This document shows, piece after piece, positions 33,964 to 43,708 of a stretch of 64,000 nt of DNA. This DNA comes from Aquilaria yunnanensis (lineage: Eukaryota; Streptophyta; Magnoliopsida; Malvales; Thymelaeaceae), in contig CM077598.1 of the NCBI GenBank assembly GCA_039654915.1, positions 76,846,041 to 76,910,040 of the forward strand, in the 5' to 3' direction. Within the stretch, counting starts at the first letter, position 1. Each line of letters begins with the position of its first letter. A model generated the notes under the pieces. The model was given only the letters and a program-made list of their open reading frames with translations. It searched no databases and was not told the DNA's origin. Both the position numbers and the translations under genes were made by a program.

Positions 33964-35379
33964 TGTTAGTGTTGTGCCCAAAAGCCAATCATGAGATGAT
34001 TGTATTTTTGCACATTGAGTCATGATATTTTATTAAGGCATTAATCCAGTAATTATGTTTGTTGTTTGGTTTCTGCGTAATGTAATAAACATAATTGTAA
34101 CCCTAGAATAATGATATTCTTAAACGTCCCTGGTCTAGTATTATTGTGGAGCAGGTTGCAATAATACATAACGACTAGCATATGTGGAGACTAATATGAG
34201 ATATGTAGTCTACATATGGGTACAAGTTGGAGAACTTGTGTACTGGATCGACCCACCATGAGAACACTACATGGATCGTTATATGAGTGTCATAAGTGAT
34301 TCTCATAGTGATCATGGTATATCAAGTCCTTCGACCTAAGATCATCAAGGTTCCCTACATGTGAGTCACATACTTTGATACTTTCCTTTGTTGCTCATAA
34401 CTGAGTGAACTTGAAGAAGGTCATTGGGTATGTCACATATCATGCAGAGGGATTTGTATGATCAAGATGGGATTTGTCCTTCCTACGTAACGGGAGTGAT
34501 ATCTTCGGGCCCCTTGATAGAGTGAGACTTAGAAAATGCATGGCCATGCTCAGATGAGTTGATATACGATATCAATGTCATCAGCTTAAGTTAGTCTACT
34601 CGGTAATCAAGAAACCAAAGATTAGGCTAGACGAGAGTGACACATTCCATGTCTCGTGCTTAGTCTTGATATCTTGGATAAAGGGACAATGGCATATATC
34701 GGTGATGATCATAAAGGTTTAGTCGAATCATCGACAATCTTGTCACTTGGGTAGCAATGATGTGTTGCTAGACACCGCTCATTACTTATGATCATAAATG
34801 TGATTTATGATCATTGCCAACGTGATAATAGCCTATTGGGTCGCACACATAGAGCTATTTGGATCATTAGAGTGCATGGGCTAATTATTTGGGTTATGGT
34901 TTCACTTTAATTTCGTATTAATAATGGGCCCAAGAGTTGAGCCATATTTAAGCATGAAATTAAATCCTAATTGGATTAGGGCTTTGAAACCCATTAGGCC
35001 TGGAAGTTGAGTCTCACTATAAATACAACTTCTAGTGAGAAATTTGCAGGTTTCCTTGCCCTAGCCTCCCAAAAGGACAGCCACACTCTTCTCTTGCAAT
35101 TCCTTGGAGGACGCAAGCTAGCACTGTGAACGCAAGAGAAACTCATCTGCCGGGATGTGGTGGAAGCGTGGTGATCCCGAGAGGCTCGTGTGGATACCAT
35201 AGAGAAGCCTAAACATGTCAACTGTTCAGGTTTTGTGATTCGACTCTATAGTTGATTGAGAGATCTCAACCGAAAATTAGGTATGAAAATTTTTGAACAC
35301 CCGGTTTACCCCGTTTCACTTGGATCCTGGAGGGTTTCAGTTAAATTCTGCTACGCTGTTTGGCTCCTGAAACCCAACA
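33964..35379 (+). mobile_element. Solo LTR, probably Copia type (1,416 bp)
   Basis: Begins TGTTAGTGTTGTGCCC and ends GAAACCCAACA, with perfect AGCTC direct repeats outside (33959-33963 and 35380-35384). A TATAAATA box at 35018-35025 sets the orientation. There is no coding capacity, no internal region and no second LTR. The TGTTAG...CAACA ends and single-LTR structure are common among Copia elements, but without pol the superfamily is inference. Confidence 0.85.
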
Positions 35380-35829
35380 AGCTCATCTTCCTTTTCTTAA
35401 ATGAACCTTGGCTTTCAACCATCAGTCGCTTTTTGGCACTCTTTCCTAGGTTGGCTGGTCCAACGTCCACATTTTTGCTAGGTGTCCTCGAATCATCAAA
35501 TTCCCATTCTAAGGCTAATGCCTTCCGAACTACTTGGCGATGGCTCCTAATATCTATTGTTGACATATACCTCTGAAGCATGGGTTTTAAACCTTGGAAG
35601 AACTTCTTAGCCTTCAACTCATCATTACCAACCATGTAAGGAGCATACCAAATGAGTGAATTGTAGCGCTGCTCATACTCTCGCATAGACATTTCTTCTT
35701 GTACCAAATTCTCAAACTGAATCCTCCTTTGGTCTAGTGCAGCTTCACTAATATATTCCTATCGAAACTTCTTCTCAAAATCTAACTACTTGAGCACGTT
35801 TTCCTTGTGCTCTAGTCGGGTACCATTGC
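35380..35829 (-). pseudogene. Chromovirus J, gag remnant
   Basis: The minus-strand frame holds [33 protein letters not shown], nearly the same as Gag of element H residues 236-268, and SRTPSKNVDVGPANLGKSAKKR. It begins abruptly at about 35,829, next to the plus-strand Tat scrap K; the rest of gag and the LTR are missing. The first five bases are the copia solo LTR's right target duplication. Confidence 0.85.
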
Positions 35830-35830
35830 T

Positions 35831-36447
35831 TGTTCAGAAAGATGGGTCTCCAGTGAAGCTTTCACATGATGACCTTTTCCTAATCATGGTAAGGAAAGGA
35901 AACTAGGATGTCAAGATGATGCTCATTGATAATAGGTCGAATGCTGACATTTCATTCTCTCATTTGTTGCCAAACTTGGGTATTTCCAAGGGTGATCTTA
36001 AACCTGTTACCTCACCTACCTTCATTGTTGGTCCCTCAAAACTCCCAATACTTGGGTGGATTGATCTACCCCTGATGCTAAGTGGCACCTCGGTCCAAAC
36101 CAAGGAAGAACTCTTTGGTTCCACTATGACAAGGTTCATCATCATGGATGTCCTATCTTGATATAATGCCATCGTCAGAAGGTAGATGTAGGGCAATCTT
36201 CACATTTGGCCAGAAGTGAAATACCTAACCATCACGTTCGGGATGAAGGAGGGTGATGTAGAAATACACATCGATCAAGCTGAAGTAAGAAAAGTTTTTA
36301 TTGAAGCTAGACAGAGTCCGGTGAAGGTTCACATATAGACTTTGGCAGAGAAGAGTGTGTCTGGCAAAGATGAGATATAAAGTGGAAAGTGTAATCTTGA
36401 AAAAATAGAAATAGAGAATGTCAAACTTGTCCCTGGCCGAAGTACCC
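35831..36447 (+). pseudogene. Tat protease-region scrap K
   Basis: The plus strand starts in mid-gene at VQKDGSPVKLSHDD, then LIDNRSNADISFSHLLPNLGISKGDLKPVTSPTF, IDLPLMLSGTS and LHIWPEVKYLTITFG. It corresponds to pol residues about 225-425 of element A. Three or more stops interrupt it. The protease triad region reads DNRSNAD in place of DDGSNAD. There is no LTR or other domain, so it is an isolated old fragment, closest in sequence to element I. Confidence 0.85.
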
Positions 36448-36625
36448 ATGTTACCACCACACAAAAATGGGAGAATTACAAGTGTGGCATAATAGTCAAA
36501 AAGCCTTTATATTGTGTAATTCTCTTCATAGTGATTGAAGTGTGAGGGGTAAAAGGTAAAATAAACACCTTCTTAAAAGTGTTCCAAGTTGGTAACTTGG
36601 CCCTCAAAGAAAAGCCTTAAGGATT
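36448..36625. other. Unclassified DNA left of element A, with a small inverted repeat
   Basis: No similarity that I recognise and no ORF. GAGAATTACA at 36471-36480 is repeated inverted as TGTAATTCTC at 36515-36524, giving a possible 10-bp stem with a 34-base loop. Together with 47712-47887 this was one continuous stretch before element A inserted. Confidence 0.6.
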
Positions 36626-36630
36626 GCTTG

Positions 36631-37497
36631 TGATAGCCAAAGGCTATCGCCTCAATCTGGCCGATCACCCTGCCACAACAACGGCCAGAAGAACTGGCGC
36701 TTCCCGGGAATAGGTGGAATCATGCACCTCGGGAGATAGCCTGAGAGCTCCGAGCCTCGGAACGCCAGTAAAACTTGAGGACTCCATTCGCCCCCCAAGG
36801 TTGTGAACAGCGCGCCTTCGGAAAAGTGGCACCAGACATTGCTGCCCGAATATGATATCCCCGAAGGCGGAACCCCCTGGAACTGGGAACCCCCGAACTG
36901 AGGGTAGGCTTCCCGAAGAGGCTCTGTCCGAACTAGAGGACGACCTCGCCCAGGGACCTCGGGAGTACGGCAGGCGCATTTAAGGAAGCATTTAAGGAAG
37001 CCTCTGACACATCCCACCACAGACGTAAAAAGTCACCCTGACGCGCAGACGCCATCAGAATCATATCATGGCCCGTCTCAGCACAAGGCTCGAGGCCATC
37101 TAGTTACCAACTATCTGTCCCCTACGCCCAGACGTTCAGGAGCATCCGACCGCACACGTGTCATGATCTGAACGGGCTAGGTATTCCTATATATATAGGA
37201 AATAAATACTTGACAGGAGGTTGGCAGGCCGGATATACAGCTCCCACACTCTGAGAAAATACCAGGCGAGACTTTTCTGCCTTTCTCTTTGAGCTAGTGA
37301 CTTTCTCCTTCTTCCGGCCACCACTGACTTGGGCGTCGGAGGCTCCCCCCCCGGAAAAACACTCCGGGGGCCTCCTAACCCTGTTTACCAGCTTTTCAGG
37401 TACTCTCCTTGGGGCTATCCACCTTCCAGGCGTTCTTCCTCCTAGAAGTCTCCTCAACAGTCATCATGACTCACAACGATGAGGCCTTAGGCCATCA
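36631..37497 (+). repeat. 5' LTR of element A (867 bp)
   Basis: Starts TGATAGCCAAAGGCTATCGCC (a 7-bp stem with an AAA loop right at the end) and ends GGCCTTAGGCCATCA. It contains the promoter described separately, and an ATG at 37466 that opens the gag frame. Confidence 0.96.
37153..37199 (+). promoter_or_regulatory. LTR promoter of element A: ACACGTGT box and TATA box
   Basis: CACGTG at 37155-37160 (a G-box, palindromic ACACGTGT) is followed by TCATGATCTGAACGGG and then CTATATATATAGG at 37187-37199. The same order and near-identical spacing occur in the LTRs of B, E, I and the solo LTR, and in modified form in C and F. Transcription would start shortly after 37,220. Confidence 0.75.
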
Positions 37498-38374
37498 TTT
37501 GGCGCCGTCTGTGGGAACCCGCTCGCAGATTGCCGTCGTTGAGACTCGGCGTTCTAAGGACAAGGGACTCCCAAGGTCCTCGTCCGCGCCTGAGATACAA
37601 CCGGCTGCTGAGCAGACACTCCCAGAGACTTCTACGCCCGAGGAGGACCGCCCTCTGGTAATCACCATGAGCTTTTTGAGGGACTTTCAGCGCTCGGTCG
37701 TTGGGAGAAGCCCCAAGTCTACACACCGCAGTTCAGGAAGTGGAGAGCCTCACGGAGAATCATCCACAGAAGATATAGCCCTTGGGAAACGGCCTGTGGG
37801 ACAAACCGGGTCCAAGCGACCGAGAGTCTCACAGCGAAGCAGTTCGTCGCCCGAGGCGAGGTCCCTGACCCCTCCGCGCCGAACTCGCTCCCCGAAAAGG
37901 CACCGTCGATCTCCCTCCCGCGAAAATGGTCCTAGCGCCACTGCGCTTATGGAAAGGATATTGGCACGGCTGGACAGAGTGGAGAAGCAAGTGACCAGAA
38001 AACCCGTTTGGGACAGGCTGTCGGGGGCATTATGCGAAGATGGCTCCCCGTTTATTCGCACCGTCGTTGAGGCAGCTATGCCAGGCGACTTCAGAGTGCC
38101 TAGGCTGGAGATCTATGATGGCCGGACTGATCCACAGGCCCATCTGACGAAGTACAGGCGGAGCATGATAATGCACGGAGCTGATGACGCTACCATGTGC
38201 AAATGCTTTGAAGTCACCCTCACGGGCCCAGCAACAGCATGGTACAATTCGTTGCCCCCAGGGACTATCACTGAGTTTCAGGAGTTGTCCACAGCCTTTA
38301 CCCAGCAGTTCATTGGGAGCAGGCCGACGGCCAAAATGCCTGTACAGATGTTCGACATAGAGCAGAGAAACTGA
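37466..38374 (+). pseudogene. gag of element A, with 28-codon deletion and premature stop
   Basis: The frame opens at ATG 37466 inside the LTR, or at a further upstream ATG at 37409, and crosses the primer site as HHLAPSVGTRS. It has an S/R/P-rich linker (SPKRHRRSPSREN), then the Gag fold with FEVTLTGPATAWYNSLPPGT and AFTQQFIGSRPTAKMPVQMFDIE. Compared with B and E, 28 codons are missing after DFQRSVV (in frame). A TGA at 38372-38374 replaces a glycine codon after EQRN. The same frame continues as the long pol ORF, so one stop separates the two parts within the Gag domain itself. Confidence 0.88.
37500..37517 (+). promoter_or_regulatory. Primer-binding site of element A
   Basis: TGGCGCCGTCTGTGGGAA, two bases after the LTR. 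It is the same in B and F. It lies inside the gag reading frame. I leave the tRNA unassigned. Confidence 0.88.
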
Positions 38375-38458
38375 GAGACGATCCGAGACTATGTCGAACG
38401 ATTCAACAGGGAAGCACTCAGCGTCCCGGACTTCCGGCCCGAAATCCGCATCCTCGCT

Positions 38459-41400
38459 ATGACACGGGGCCTTCGGCGTGACTCACAGCTGTTCTACGAG
38501 TTCTCAAAGGACCCCCCGGAGACCCTCGGAGAATTTTACCGAAGGGCAGAGCAGCACATCACAGCCGAGGAATTGAGGATGGCGGGGTCGAAGTCTGATC
38601 ATCACCGCGCCGAAGGGTCCAGCCAGCAAGCTCGGCATCTTTCTGAACATACAGGTCGACCACGGCGAATGCGAGGAAAGAAACCTCAAAGTTTCACACC
38701 CTTGAGCACGACACGGACCAACATTCTCATGGCGCTGGAAAGGCAAGGGACGCAGATTCGGCGGCCAAAGGCCATGGCCGCCGATAATAAGAAGAATGCC
38801 AAGAAGTTCTGCCAGTTTCATCGCGACCACGGTCATGACACCGAAGACTGCTTCCAGCTGAAGAAGTACATAGAGTCGCTGATCAAACAGGGCCAGCTTC
38901 GCAAATACCTGCGGATGCCCTCCCCAAAAGGCAGAAAAGAGGAGGAAGAGAGGGCCGAAAACGAGGACTATGACTCAGACAGGCGGAGAAACAGAAGTCC
39001 AAAAAGGCGCCTTCCACCTCCAGTAGGGGTCATCCAAACTATTACCACGGGGCTCCCATCCTCGGAAAGAAAGCGGAAGGCCAGAGAAATTGCGGTTATG
39101 GAGTATCAAAGTCCATCAAAGAAATTGGCTCGCAAAGATGGCTCCACTGTCGTCTTCCCCCACGACGACCCGCTGCTGATAATGGCGAGAATAGGGAACT
39201 GGGACGTCAAGAGAGTGTTGCTTGATGATGGCTCAAATGCTGACGTCCTATTCTCGCACTTACTGCCGAGCTTGGGCATCTTCAGCAGCGAGCTGAAACC
39301 TGTCACCACGCCCACCTTCGGCGTTGGGCCATCCGAACTACCCGTCCTCGGATGGATCGACCTCCCTTTGATGATGAAAGGCACTTCGGTAGACGGAGCA
39401 GCTGAGTTGTACGCGTCCACAATGGCAAGATTCATCGTCATGGATGTCCCGTCTTTGTACAACGCCATCCTTGGAAGGCAGACTCAGGGGAACCTGCACA
39501 TTCGCCCCGATGTGAAGTACTTGACTGTCACATTCGCCACCAAGGATGGAGATGCAGAGGTCTTCATCGACCAAGCCGAGGTAAGAAAGGTGTTTGTAAA
39601 AACACAAAAGGCTCCGGCAAACAGCTCTACACAAACGGTGGAGGCAAAGGCGCAGGAGAAAGGCAAAAAAGGAGATCCCGCAGAAGCAAAAACGGAAGCA
39701 GTAGATCTTGTCCCAGGACAATCTACCCGAATAGGGAAGAGCTTGGCCAAAGGTGATAAGGAAAATCTTGTATCCTTTCTGCTAAAAAATAAAGATCTGT
39801 TTGCCTACTCGCCGAACGACATGCCAGGAGTGAACCCTGGCATAATACAGCACAGCCTCAAAGTAAGCCTGGAAGCAAAACCTATCAGGCAAAAGAAACG
39901 AAGCATCTCAGCCCACAAAAGCAACTTCGTGAAAACCGAAGTCCAGCGCCTATTGGATGCTGAAGTTATCAGGGAGGTAAAATACCCCGAATGGTTAAGC
40001 AACGTGGTCATTGCCACAAAAGAAGGTAGCAGCAAACTCCGGATGTGCATTGATTTCAGAAACTTGAACGATGCTTGCCCGAAAGACTCATTTCCCCTCC
40101 CGCCAATAGATCAACTGGTAGATTCAACGGCCGAATACGGGCTCCTGAGCTTCCTAGATGCCTTCAGCGGCTACCATCAGATAAGGATGGACCCCGAAGA
40201 TGAAGAGAAAACTGCCTTCATCACCGAGGGAGGAACGTACTGCTATATCAAAATGCCCTTCGGGCTGAAAAATGCAGGAGCCACCTACCAGAGACTGATG
40301 AACAAGGTCTTTAAAGCCCAAATGGGGAGAAACGTGGAAGTATATGTTGATGATATGATAGTAAAAAGCAAGCTGCCCGGCTACCACGTTACAGATTTGG
40401 AGGAAACCTTCCAAAAGCTCAGAGCCTTCGGGATTCGCCTTAACCCCGAGAAGTGTATCTTCGGGGTGACGTCGGGAAAATTCCTTGGGTACATGGTATC
40501 CGAAAGAGGCATCGACGCCAATCCTGAGAAGATTAAGGCTCTGCTTGAGTTCCGAACTCCTGCCACAGTTAAAGACGTGCAGAGACTAACCGGAAGAATA
40601 ACCTCTCTGAGCAGGTTTATTTCCAGGTACGGAGATAGGTGTAGACCTTTCTTCAAAGTCCTCACAAAGGCAGCAAAGATGGAAGGCGACCTCGGAAGAA
40701 ACAATCATCCCTGGGATGAAGATTTCCAAAAGGCCTGGGAAGAACTCAAAGTCTACCTGGCCAGCCTGCCGACTCTGCGACAACCTCGGGAGGGAGAACC
40801 CCTCGTACTGTACCTCGCCGTCACAGAAAAGGCCGTGAGCTCGGTCCTGATGAAAGAAGAAGGGCCGAAACAATGGCCGGTCTACTACGTCAGCAAGTCC
40901 CTGCATGGCGCCGAAGTCAGGTACCCTTTGCTTCAAAAAGCTATATACGCCTTGGTGCTTGCAGGAAGAAGACTGCGACCATATTTCCAGGCTCACCCCA
41001 TCATCGTCCGAAGTAGTCTACCACTACGGGATGTTATGAAGAGAGTTGATCATTCGGGAAGGCTCTCCAAGTGGTGCATAGAGCTTGGCGAACACGAAAT
41101 CACGTATGAGCCTCGGAAGGCCATAAAAGCCCAAGCATTGGCAGATTTTATCGACGAAATACCCACCATTGAGGAGAACCACTCAGATCCGAAAGAAGGT
41201 GAGCCAGAATGGACCTTGCATGTTGACGGAGCCTCGGGGTCCGTACACCAGGGAGCTGGAATAGTTATCAGAGGACCCGAAGGCCTAGAGGTGATGAAGG
41301 CTATCAAGTTCAGCTTCAACGTCACCAATAATGTGGCTGAGTATGAAGCCCTCACGGCGGGATTACGCTTGGCCAGAAAGATTGGCGTGAGAAACTTAAG

Positions 41401-42883
41401 GGCTCACAGCGATTCCCAGCTGGTAGTTCGGCAGACGGCAGGAGATTATGGGGCGAAGGACCCAATCTTGGCAAAATACCACGAGCTGGTAAGAAAACTC
41501 ATCCAAGAGTTTGACGCCGTGCGGATCGAAAATGTACCCCGGCGGAATAACACTGAGGCAGATTGCTTAGCGAAGTCCAAAACATACACCGAGGTGCTAG
41601 ACCATCGAAGCATCTCCGTGCTAAGCGTAACGACCTCGGGAATGGGGTGGAAGGACCCCATAAAGAGATACCTCGCAGAGAATGAGCTTCCCGAAGACGC
41701 CGGCAATGCTGCAAGACTGCGAAGACGCGCCGGAAGATTCTTCCTGATTGGTGAAGAGTTATATCGGCAAGGATATGCAAATCCGCTGCAGAGATGTGTG
41801 GGCGAAGAGGATACTGAGATGGTCCTCGAAGAAGTTCACGAAGGCATGTGCGGCTCGCACGTTGGAACTGATGCCCTTGCAGCAGTGATACTCCGCCAAG
41901 GATACTTCTGGCCTACCCTGAGAAAGGACGCAAGGCAGTTCGTCCAGAAGTGCGGTAGTTGCCAGAGACATGCAAAAATCCAGAGGATACCCTCGGAAAT
42001 GGTAACGTCGGCAGACTATCCTTGGCCCTTCGCAGTCTGGGGTATAGACCTCATTGGGCCACTCCCCACAGCGCCCGGAGGCGTGAAATTCTGCGTGGTA
42101 GCAGTGGACTATTTCTCAAAGTGGGTAGAGGCAGAACCACTAGCAACTATCTCGGCAAAAGAAGTGCAGAAGTTCGTATGGAAGAACATCGTATGCAGAT
42201 TTGGCATACCGAGGGTACTAGTAGCTGATAATGGATCCCAGTTCATAGACAAAGGATTCCAGGAATTCATCAGTGACCTCGGAATAAAGATGCACTTCGC
42301 CCCAGAAGCTCACCCCCAAAGCAATGGGCAGGTGGAAGTATCAAACAGGACCATAAAAGATGGCCTGAAAAAGAGACTTGGGGAAGCCAAGGGGAAATGG
42401 CCAGGAGAACTCCAAAGTGTATTGTGGAGCTACCGAACGACGCCACGAAGAGCCACAGGGGAAACTCCCTTCTCACTCGTCTTCGGAACAGAGGCCATTA
42501 TCCCAATAGAGATAGTTCAGCCTTCAATACGGGTGCAAGTATTTGATGAAGGCAGAAACGACCTCGGTCTGAGAACTAAGCTCGACCTTGTGGCCGAACA
42601 CAGAGAAATAGCCGAGCTGAGAATAAAAGCTTTCCAGCAAAGAGTGGCCGCGGCTATCAACTTAAAAGCCAGGCCAAAAGAAATCAAAAAAGGAGACCTC
42701 GTTCTCCGAAAGGCCGACTTTGCACCCCGAAGGCCATCTCACGGAGTACTTCGCGCAAATTGGGAAGGACCTTCTCTGGTTCTCACCGAAGTAAGTAAAG
42801 GCGTGTACAAGCTTGGCGACGCCGAAGGCATAGAATTGAAAAACACTTGGCATTCAGACGCCCTGAAAAAATTCTACGCCTAA
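38459..42883 (+). CDS. pol polyprotein (with end of gag) of Tat element A, intact
   Basis: 1,474 codons from the first ATG after the gag stop, in the same frame as gag. Residues: zinc-knuckle-like C118-C131 (CQFHRDHGHDTEDC); protease LLDDGSNADVLF 254-265; RT with YVDD 629-632; first RNase H about 780-900, where the position of the usual TDAS reads LAVT; second RNase H about 918-1040 with D923, E961, D985 and D1035; integrase zinc region H1127, H1134, C1165 and C1168, and catalytic D1197, D1257 and E1293 (D-D-35-E). It ends with WHSDALKKFYA. No stop or frameshift. With gag broken it would need Gag supplied by another copy. Confidence 0.94.
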   Translation: MTRGLRRDSQLFYEFSKDPPETLGEFYRRAEQHITAEELRMAGSKSDHHRAEGSSQQARHLSEHTGRPRRMRGKKPQSFTPLSTTRTNILMALERQGTQIRRPKAMAADNKKNAKKFCQFHRDHGHDTEDCFQLKKYIESLIKQGQLRKYLRMPSPKGRKEEEERAENEDYDSDRRRNRSPKRRLPPPVGVIQTITTGLPSSERKRKAREIAVMEYQSPSKKLARKDGSTVVFPHDDPLLIMARIGNWDVKRVLLDDGSNADVLFSHLLPSLGIFSSELKPVTTPTFGVGPSELPVLGWIDLPLMMKGTSVDGAAELYASTMARFIVMDVPSLYNAILGRQTQGNLHIRPDVKYLTVTFATKDGDAEVFIDQAEVRKVFVKTQKAPANSSTQTVEAKAQEKGKKGDPAEAKTEAVDLVPGQSTRIGKSLAKGDKENLVSFLLKNKDLFAYSPNDMPGVNPGIIQHSLKVSLEAKPIRQKKRSISAHKSNFVKTEVQRLLDAEVIREVKYPEWLSNVVIATKEGSSKLRMCIDFRNLNDACPKDSFPLPPIDQLVDSTAEYGLLSFLDAFSGYHQIRMDPEDEEKTAFITEGGTYCYIKMPFGLKNAGATYQRLMNKVFKAQMGRNVEVYVDDMIVKSKLPGYHVTDLEETFQKLRAFGIRLNPEKCIFGVTSGKFLGYMVSERGIDANPEKIKALLEFRTPATVKDVQRLTGRITSLSRFISRYGDRCRPFFKVLTKAAKMEGDLGRNNHPWDEDFQKAWEELKVYLASLPTLRQPREGEPLVLYLAVTEKAVSSVLMKEEGPKQWPVYYVSKSLHGAEVRYPLLQKAIYALVLAGRRLRPYFQAHPIIVRSSLPLRDVMKRVDHSGRLSKWCIELGEHEITYEPRKAIKAQALADFIDEIPTIEENHSDPKEGEPEWTLHVDGASGSVHQGAGIVIRGPEGLEVMKAIKFSFNVTNNVAEYEALTAGLRLARKIGVRNLRAHSDSQLVVRQTAGDYGAKDPILAKYHELVRKLIQEFDAVRIENVPRRNNTEADCLAKSKTYTEVLDHRSISVLSVTTSGMGWKDPIKRYLAENELPEDAGNAARLRRRAGRFFLIGEELYRQGYANPLQRCVGEEDTEMVLEEVHEGMCGSHVGTDALAAVILRQGYFWPTLRKDARQFVQKCGSCQRHAKIQRIPSEMVTSADYPWPFAVWGIDLIGPLPTAPGGVKFCVVAVDYFSKWVEAEPLATISAKEVQKFVWKNIVCRFGIPRVLVADNGSQFIDKGFQEFISDLGIKMHFAPEAHPQSNGQVEVSNRTIKDGLKKRLGEAKGKWPGELQSVLWSYRTTPRRATGETPFSLVFGTEAIIPIEIVQPSIRVQVFDEGRNDLGLRTKLDLVAEHREIAELRIKAFQQRVAAAINLKARPKEIKKGDLVLRKADFAPRRPSHGVLRANWEGPSLVLTEVSKGVYKLGDAEGIELKNTWHSDALKKFYA

Positions 42884-43034
42884 GGTTGAGCGGAAGAAAT
42901 ATATTGTACAAAAAATATTCTAAGTACAGGATGGTCCGGAGAAGAATGGTCTTGAGAAAATTTTTAAGTATACCAAATTGTCCAGGACAAAATTCCGCGA
43001 AGGTGCTCGCCATGAAAAAAGCAGATATGACTTC

Positions 43035-43530
43035 CCGAAATCCGTTGAGCCACTATGCTCTGGAAAAATGGGAAACAAGAATCTTGCAAAAGTACTCGGC
43101 ATAATCAGTGCACAGAAAATTTTCCGAACACCCTTGAGCGAACATGCTCGGGAAAAAGGGAAAGCAAGAATCTCGCAAAGGTACACACCAAAACAAAAGC
43201 AGAGGTAATTTCCGAACACCCTTGAGCGAACGTGCTCGGGAAAAAGGGAATGAGCAATCTCGTGAAAATTTTCCTAAGTCCCTTGAGCAAATATGCTCGG
43301 GACAATAGGAAGACAGAAAAAATTTGGCTGAACGTTTTCCGAAGGCCCTTGAGCGAACATGTTCGGGATAAAAGGAAACAAAAAGCCTGCAAAAGACTTA
43401 GCCAAATTTTTACAAACTTTCCAGAAAGTCTCTTGAGCGAGCACGCTCGGGACAAAGGAAGGTAAAAAGTTTCTTTGGTTGCAGGTTTTCCGAAAGTCTC
43501 TTGAAGCAAACGTGTTCGGGACAGTGGAAA
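43035..43530. repeat. Degenerate tandem array between pol and the antisense gene, seven cores
   Basis: Seven copies of a core (C)CCTTGAGCGAACATGCTCGGG or variant, at 43045, 43134, 43222, 43283, 43349, 43433 and 43501 (spacing 61-89 bp). They sit between stretches such as TTTTCCGAA and AAAAGGGAA. Each core can pair GAGC with GCTC. The copy number differs between elements: three in the palindrome spacer of E, two in C, only traces in I. Tat-lineage 3' regions are known to be variable and repeat-prone. Confidence 0.85.
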
Positions 43531-43708
43531 TGAAGAAACTTGCAAGAAAGGACTTAGCCAAAAGATTGTTCATTTAGAGCAAATCGCCTTACAAAAGAAG
43601 TGCCCAAAGAAGGAGCACAAAGGAGAAAAATAAGAGGAGCCCTAAAACAAACTAGGGAGAGCCGGGCGGACGAAGACCAGGAAGCTTCAGATGCTCGACC
43701 TTGGACCA

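Noticed and set aside
38372..38374. Programmed stop-codon readthrough between gag and pol
   Set aside because: The stop is inside the Gag fold and sits at a different codon in each of A, B and E, and is absent in F and I, so a fixed readthrough signal is unlikely; kept as a finding about clustered mutations.
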